Shown: piece by piece, positions 55,619-57,832 of the stretch
How positions within the stretch are numbered: the first letter of the stretch is position 1
How the letters are laid out: each line of letters begins with the position of its first letter
DNA from: Thauera sp. UBA6194
GTDB taxonomy: Bacteria; Pseudomonadota; Gammaproteobacteria; Burkholderiales; Rhodocyclaceae
Assembly: GCA_002422685.1 (NCBI GenBank)
Contig: DITC01000070.1
Span: 1 to 57,832, forward strand
DNA length: 57,832 nt
Direction: 5' to 3'
The notes under the pieces: model-generated
Told to the model about the DNA's origin: nothing
The model's input: only the letters and a program-made list of their open reading frames with translations
The model's database searches: none
Program-made: the position numbers and the translations under genes

Positions 55619-57651
55619 TGCGCTTCTGGCCATGTCTTTGGATCTTTGGCATCGCGGTGCTCGCACTGCCGGACGCGCGCGCGCAACAGGACGGCGCCGC
55701 GTTTGAGTGGATCGCTCGCACCAGCGAAGCCGATCCCAATCTTGGGTTGGATCTCAATGCGTCGTTCGAGCCTCGCGGTGCGGCGCTGCGACAGATCAGG
55801 GTTGACCGGGATCTCGTCAAGGTGAGCGATTTGTCGAATGGTCGCTGGGTTACCGTCCACGCGCTGAGACACCAGATGTCGGGCAAGTACTACCCTCGTG
55901 TCGCCCCGAGTTTCGACCAGCAAGCCGCTTACCTCTGGAGTTTTGACGGGGAACTGCGCATCTTCCAGCTGGGTGAGCTGGGGAGTCCGGCGCCTTTGCT
56001 CTCGCTCCAGGATCCGCGGCTGCGCGATCTCATGTACGCACAAAGCGCCGGGCGGGTGAGTGGCGACGCCGCCCATGGCTTCTGGGTGACGAACGCTTAC
56101 GAGGGCAGCGCCTTGTTCATCGAGCCGGGCACGTGGGCGATACGCGAAGTTCCGGGGCTCACCTTGCCCCCCGACGGAGGGAGACACCAAGCCGCCTTCA
56201 GAGCGGCGGCGTTGGGCGCCGGGGGATCATTGTGGGTTATCGAGCCGGGCTCAAGAGATATTGTCCGACGCGGTTCGCACGGAGAGGAACTGAACCGGGT
56301 ATCGTGGCCGTTTGCTGCCGATGTACCGGCCGGCGTGAGTCTCTACGGTGACGGCGCCCTTGAACCATCCAAGGCAGGCGTACTGGCAATCTCGAACACT
56401 CGGCTTGAACTGGCGTCCATCAACAACGCCGGCCAGATTTTATGGCGGTTGGCCGTGTGTCCATCGGGCATCGGAGTCCGTTGCGCGCAGGAGGCATCCC
56501 AGCGCGGTCAACTGTCGACGATCCAACGCGCAGTAGCAGACGAGGCGGGCCATGCCTGGATCGCCGACAACACCCGGTCACTGTATGTCCACCGGGGAAC
56601 AGGGGATCCGGAGCGCCTGTTCGGCAATCTGCCGCCGTGTCTGCCTGAGGGCTCGCCTGCGTCCGCGGGCAAGCAGCAGAGTCCTCCCTGCGTGGGAGCA
56701 AACGACCGCCTGGTGCAACTGGCTGATCACCGGTACCTCATCTACTCCCGGTCCGACGGTTTCTTGGTGCGCCACATGATGCAGATCGAGCCGGGGCAGC
56801 CATCACGCATCAGCTTCGAATCGCTGGAAACCGGGGCGACCGATCTCCCATGGGCTGACCGTCAGGCGGTGCTGCAGAGTCTCGCTGACCAGCGGGTGTG
56901 GGGATTCGGTGAAAGGCGAAGCGCGCTGGCGGAACGGTCGGACTCGACCGAAATGGGCGTACCGACCCGTCGCGGCATCGCGACCGCCTCAAAGATGATG
57001 GGCAAGTACCTGAGCCCGCCGGGAGACGCAATCCGCACGCCAGAAGACGCAACCCTGGCCAAGCTGTTCGAACCAAGCCGCCCCTTCGACCAAGGTAGCC
57101 ATTCGATGGCGCGCCTCGGGGAAGACGCGGTGGTGATCAAGGACCGACGAGTCCCGCCAACGCAACTGGCCCTCTACGACATGCGCACGGGTGAACTTCG
57201 CCAGGGCATCGAGGTTCGTGGCCTGCCGACACCGACGGGCTGCGGGCTGGCGCACACCGCACTGGAGTACGTCTTCAACGACGACGTCGACACGCTGTAC
57301 ATGATGCGGGAATGGTCGGGCGAGGTATTCGTCATCGATTCGTCCTTTACGGCAACACGTTTGGCTCGCTTGCCTCACGCAAACGCCGGCCGGTCAACCG
57401 CGTGCGGAGCGGTAGTCGACGCCGGCGCGCGCGTTCCGATTGCTGCGCGGACACCGGGGGGAGATCTGGTGATCGCCACCGCCAATGGCGTGTTTGTCCA
57501 GCGCGGCGAAACGTTCGATCGCGTCGAGGCGCCCGCGTCGGTCGTGCAGTTGGTCGTTGTGAACGACGCCGAGGCACTGGTGGTCGCCAAAGGAGGTTTG
57601 GCCAGGCTTGAGCTTCCCCCGAAACCTCGTCATACAGGAGATGGGTTATGA
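55615..57651 (+). CDS. Large exported beta-rich protein of unknown function
   Basis: A 678-residue protein with a signal peptide (MMRFWPCLWIFGIAVLALPDARA). The mature part alternates short beta-strand phrases (GVLAISNTRLELASINNAGQ, HAWIADNTRSLYVHRGTG, DLVIATANGVFVQRGETF) spread along the chain, which suggests a beta-propeller, but no repeat signature was found. It overlaps the preceding gene by 4 bases (either of two adjacent ATGs may be used). It could work with that gene as a pair. Confidence 0.65.
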   Translation: MMRFWPCLWIFGIAVLALPDARAQQDGAAFEWIARTSEADPNLGLDLNASFEPRGAALRQIRVDRDLVKVSDLSNGRWVTVHALRHQMSGKYYPRVAPSFDQQAAYLWSFDGELRIFQLGELGSPAPLLSLQDPRLRDLMYAQSAGRVSGDAAHGFWVTNAYEGSALFIEPGTWAIREVPGLTLPPDGGRHQAAFRAAALGAGGSLWVIEPGSRDIVRRGSHGEELNRVSWPFAADVPAGVSLYGDGALEPSKAGVLAISNTRLELASINNAGQILWRLAVCPSGIGVRCAQEASQRGQLSTIQRAVADEAGHAWIADNTRSLYVHRGTGDPERLFGNLPPCLPEGSPASAGKQQSPPCVGANDRLVQLADHRYLIYSRSDGFLVRHMMQIEPGQPSRISFESLETGATDLPWADRQAVLQSLADQRVWGFGERRSALAERSDSTEMGVPTRRGIATASKMMGKYLSPPGDAIRTPEDATLAKLFEPSRPFDQGSHSMARLGEDAVVIKDRRVPPTQLALYDMRTGELRQGIEVRGLPTPTGCGLAHTALEYVFNDDVDTLYMMREWSGEVFVIDSSFTATRLARLPHANAGRSTACGAVVDAGARVPIAARTPGGDLVIATANGVFVQRGETFDRVEAPASVVQLVVVNDAEALVVAKGGLARLELPPKPRHTGDGL

Positions 57652-57687
57652 CGCGGCGTAAAACTGGAAGGAGAAAGCGAGTTGAAG

Positions 57688-57832
57688 ATGCCGAAACGGG
57701 AGCTCACAGCGGAGTTCAGGGAACTGGCGGTGACGCCTGACGCAAGGTTTGGGCAGAGCGTTCTCGCCTGCCACGCAGAGATCACTCGGCGACATGAGGG
57801 GAAGGCAGGCGTCGTGAAACGAAGCACGACGC
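57688..57832 (+). CDS. Possible transposase OrfA start, cut by the window edge
   Basis: The ATG at 57688 opens MPKRELTAEFRELAV, which resembles the first residues of IS3-family OrfA (KR..T.EF...AV). The following GQSVLA also fits, but the residues between (TPDARF) do not align well, so the gene may be degenerate. A ggaggag-like site lies upstream. The frame runs past the end of the window. Confidence 0.35.
   Translation, partial: MPKRELTAEFRELAVTPDARFGQSVLACHAEITRRHEGKAGVVKRSTT

Noticed and set aside
45866..57651. Could this be a type VI secretion effector island?
   Set aside because: No PAAR, VgrG, Hcp, DUF4123 or Tss gene is visible in this window, so I keep type VI delivery as an alternative only.
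57648..57740. Short frame MTRRKTGRRKRVEDAETG after the large exported gene
   Set aside because: Thirty codons, no family, and it competes with the better transposase-like frame.

Overview
The window is about 58 kb of GC-rich chromosome from a betaproteobacterium, most likely a Rhodocyclales/Zoogloeaceae member (Thauera/Azoarcus-like). That assignment is an inference from gene content: DUF2863, DUF2788 and DUF3579 family genes, an argD-argF-argG run next to rpsT and murJ, a LysR/ferredoxin-NADP reductase divergent pair, and a PpsA/PpsR divergent pair. It carries no rRNA, tRNA or CRISPR that I could see.

Layout. 1-12.1 kb is core metabolism: the 3' part of class I fumarase, a GAF-PAS-GGDEF-EAL protein, PEP synthase with its divergent regulator PpsR, a DUF2863 protein, MsrB, a damaged small nucleotidyltransferase cassette, a BktB-like thiolase, a CobD/CbiB-like membrane protein and a Nudix CoA pyrophosphatase. 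12.3-19.0 kb is a visibly AT-richer type IV pilus minor-pilin operon (fimT-pilV-pilW-pilX-pilY1-pilE). 19.0-22.0 kb holds a retropepsin-like protease, a YjfB-like motility protein coupled to a lytic transglycosylase, then a graveyard of stress/toxin genes (a Fic-like remnant, a frameshifted hepT and an intact mntA). 22.0-34.1 kb is core again: yajQ, ppnP, DUF2788, argG, argF, argD, DUF3579, rpsT, murJ, LysR/fpr, a glutathione peroxidase, a Phd/RelE pair whose toxin C-terminus has been shifted by a 5-bp repeat, and ettA.

34.2-45.8 kb is a compact Tad/Flp pilus-type operon with two Flp-like pilins, TadE/TadG-like pseudopilins, CpaB, the CpaC secretin, an FHA-CpaF fusion ATPase, TadB, TadC, and two accessory genes (DUF192 and a secreted glutaredoxin-like protein). 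Many junctions are 4-base ATGA overlaps. Twenty-five bases after it comes a 1850-residue secreted RHS protein ending in a DUF2235/Tle1-type lipase tip (GFSRG motif). It is followed by four paralogous lipoproteins that look like an immunity array, a small secreted protein, and two unfamiliar exported proteins. A possible transposase start sits at the right edge.

The most interesting hypothesis is that 34.2-57.7 kb is one functional unit: a Tad-type machine, a Sec-exported RHS phospholipase toxin with no PAAR or type VI components beside it, and periplasmic lipoprotein immunity. This is inference from gene order and domains. No transport of RHS by a Tad machine is shown by the sequence itself.
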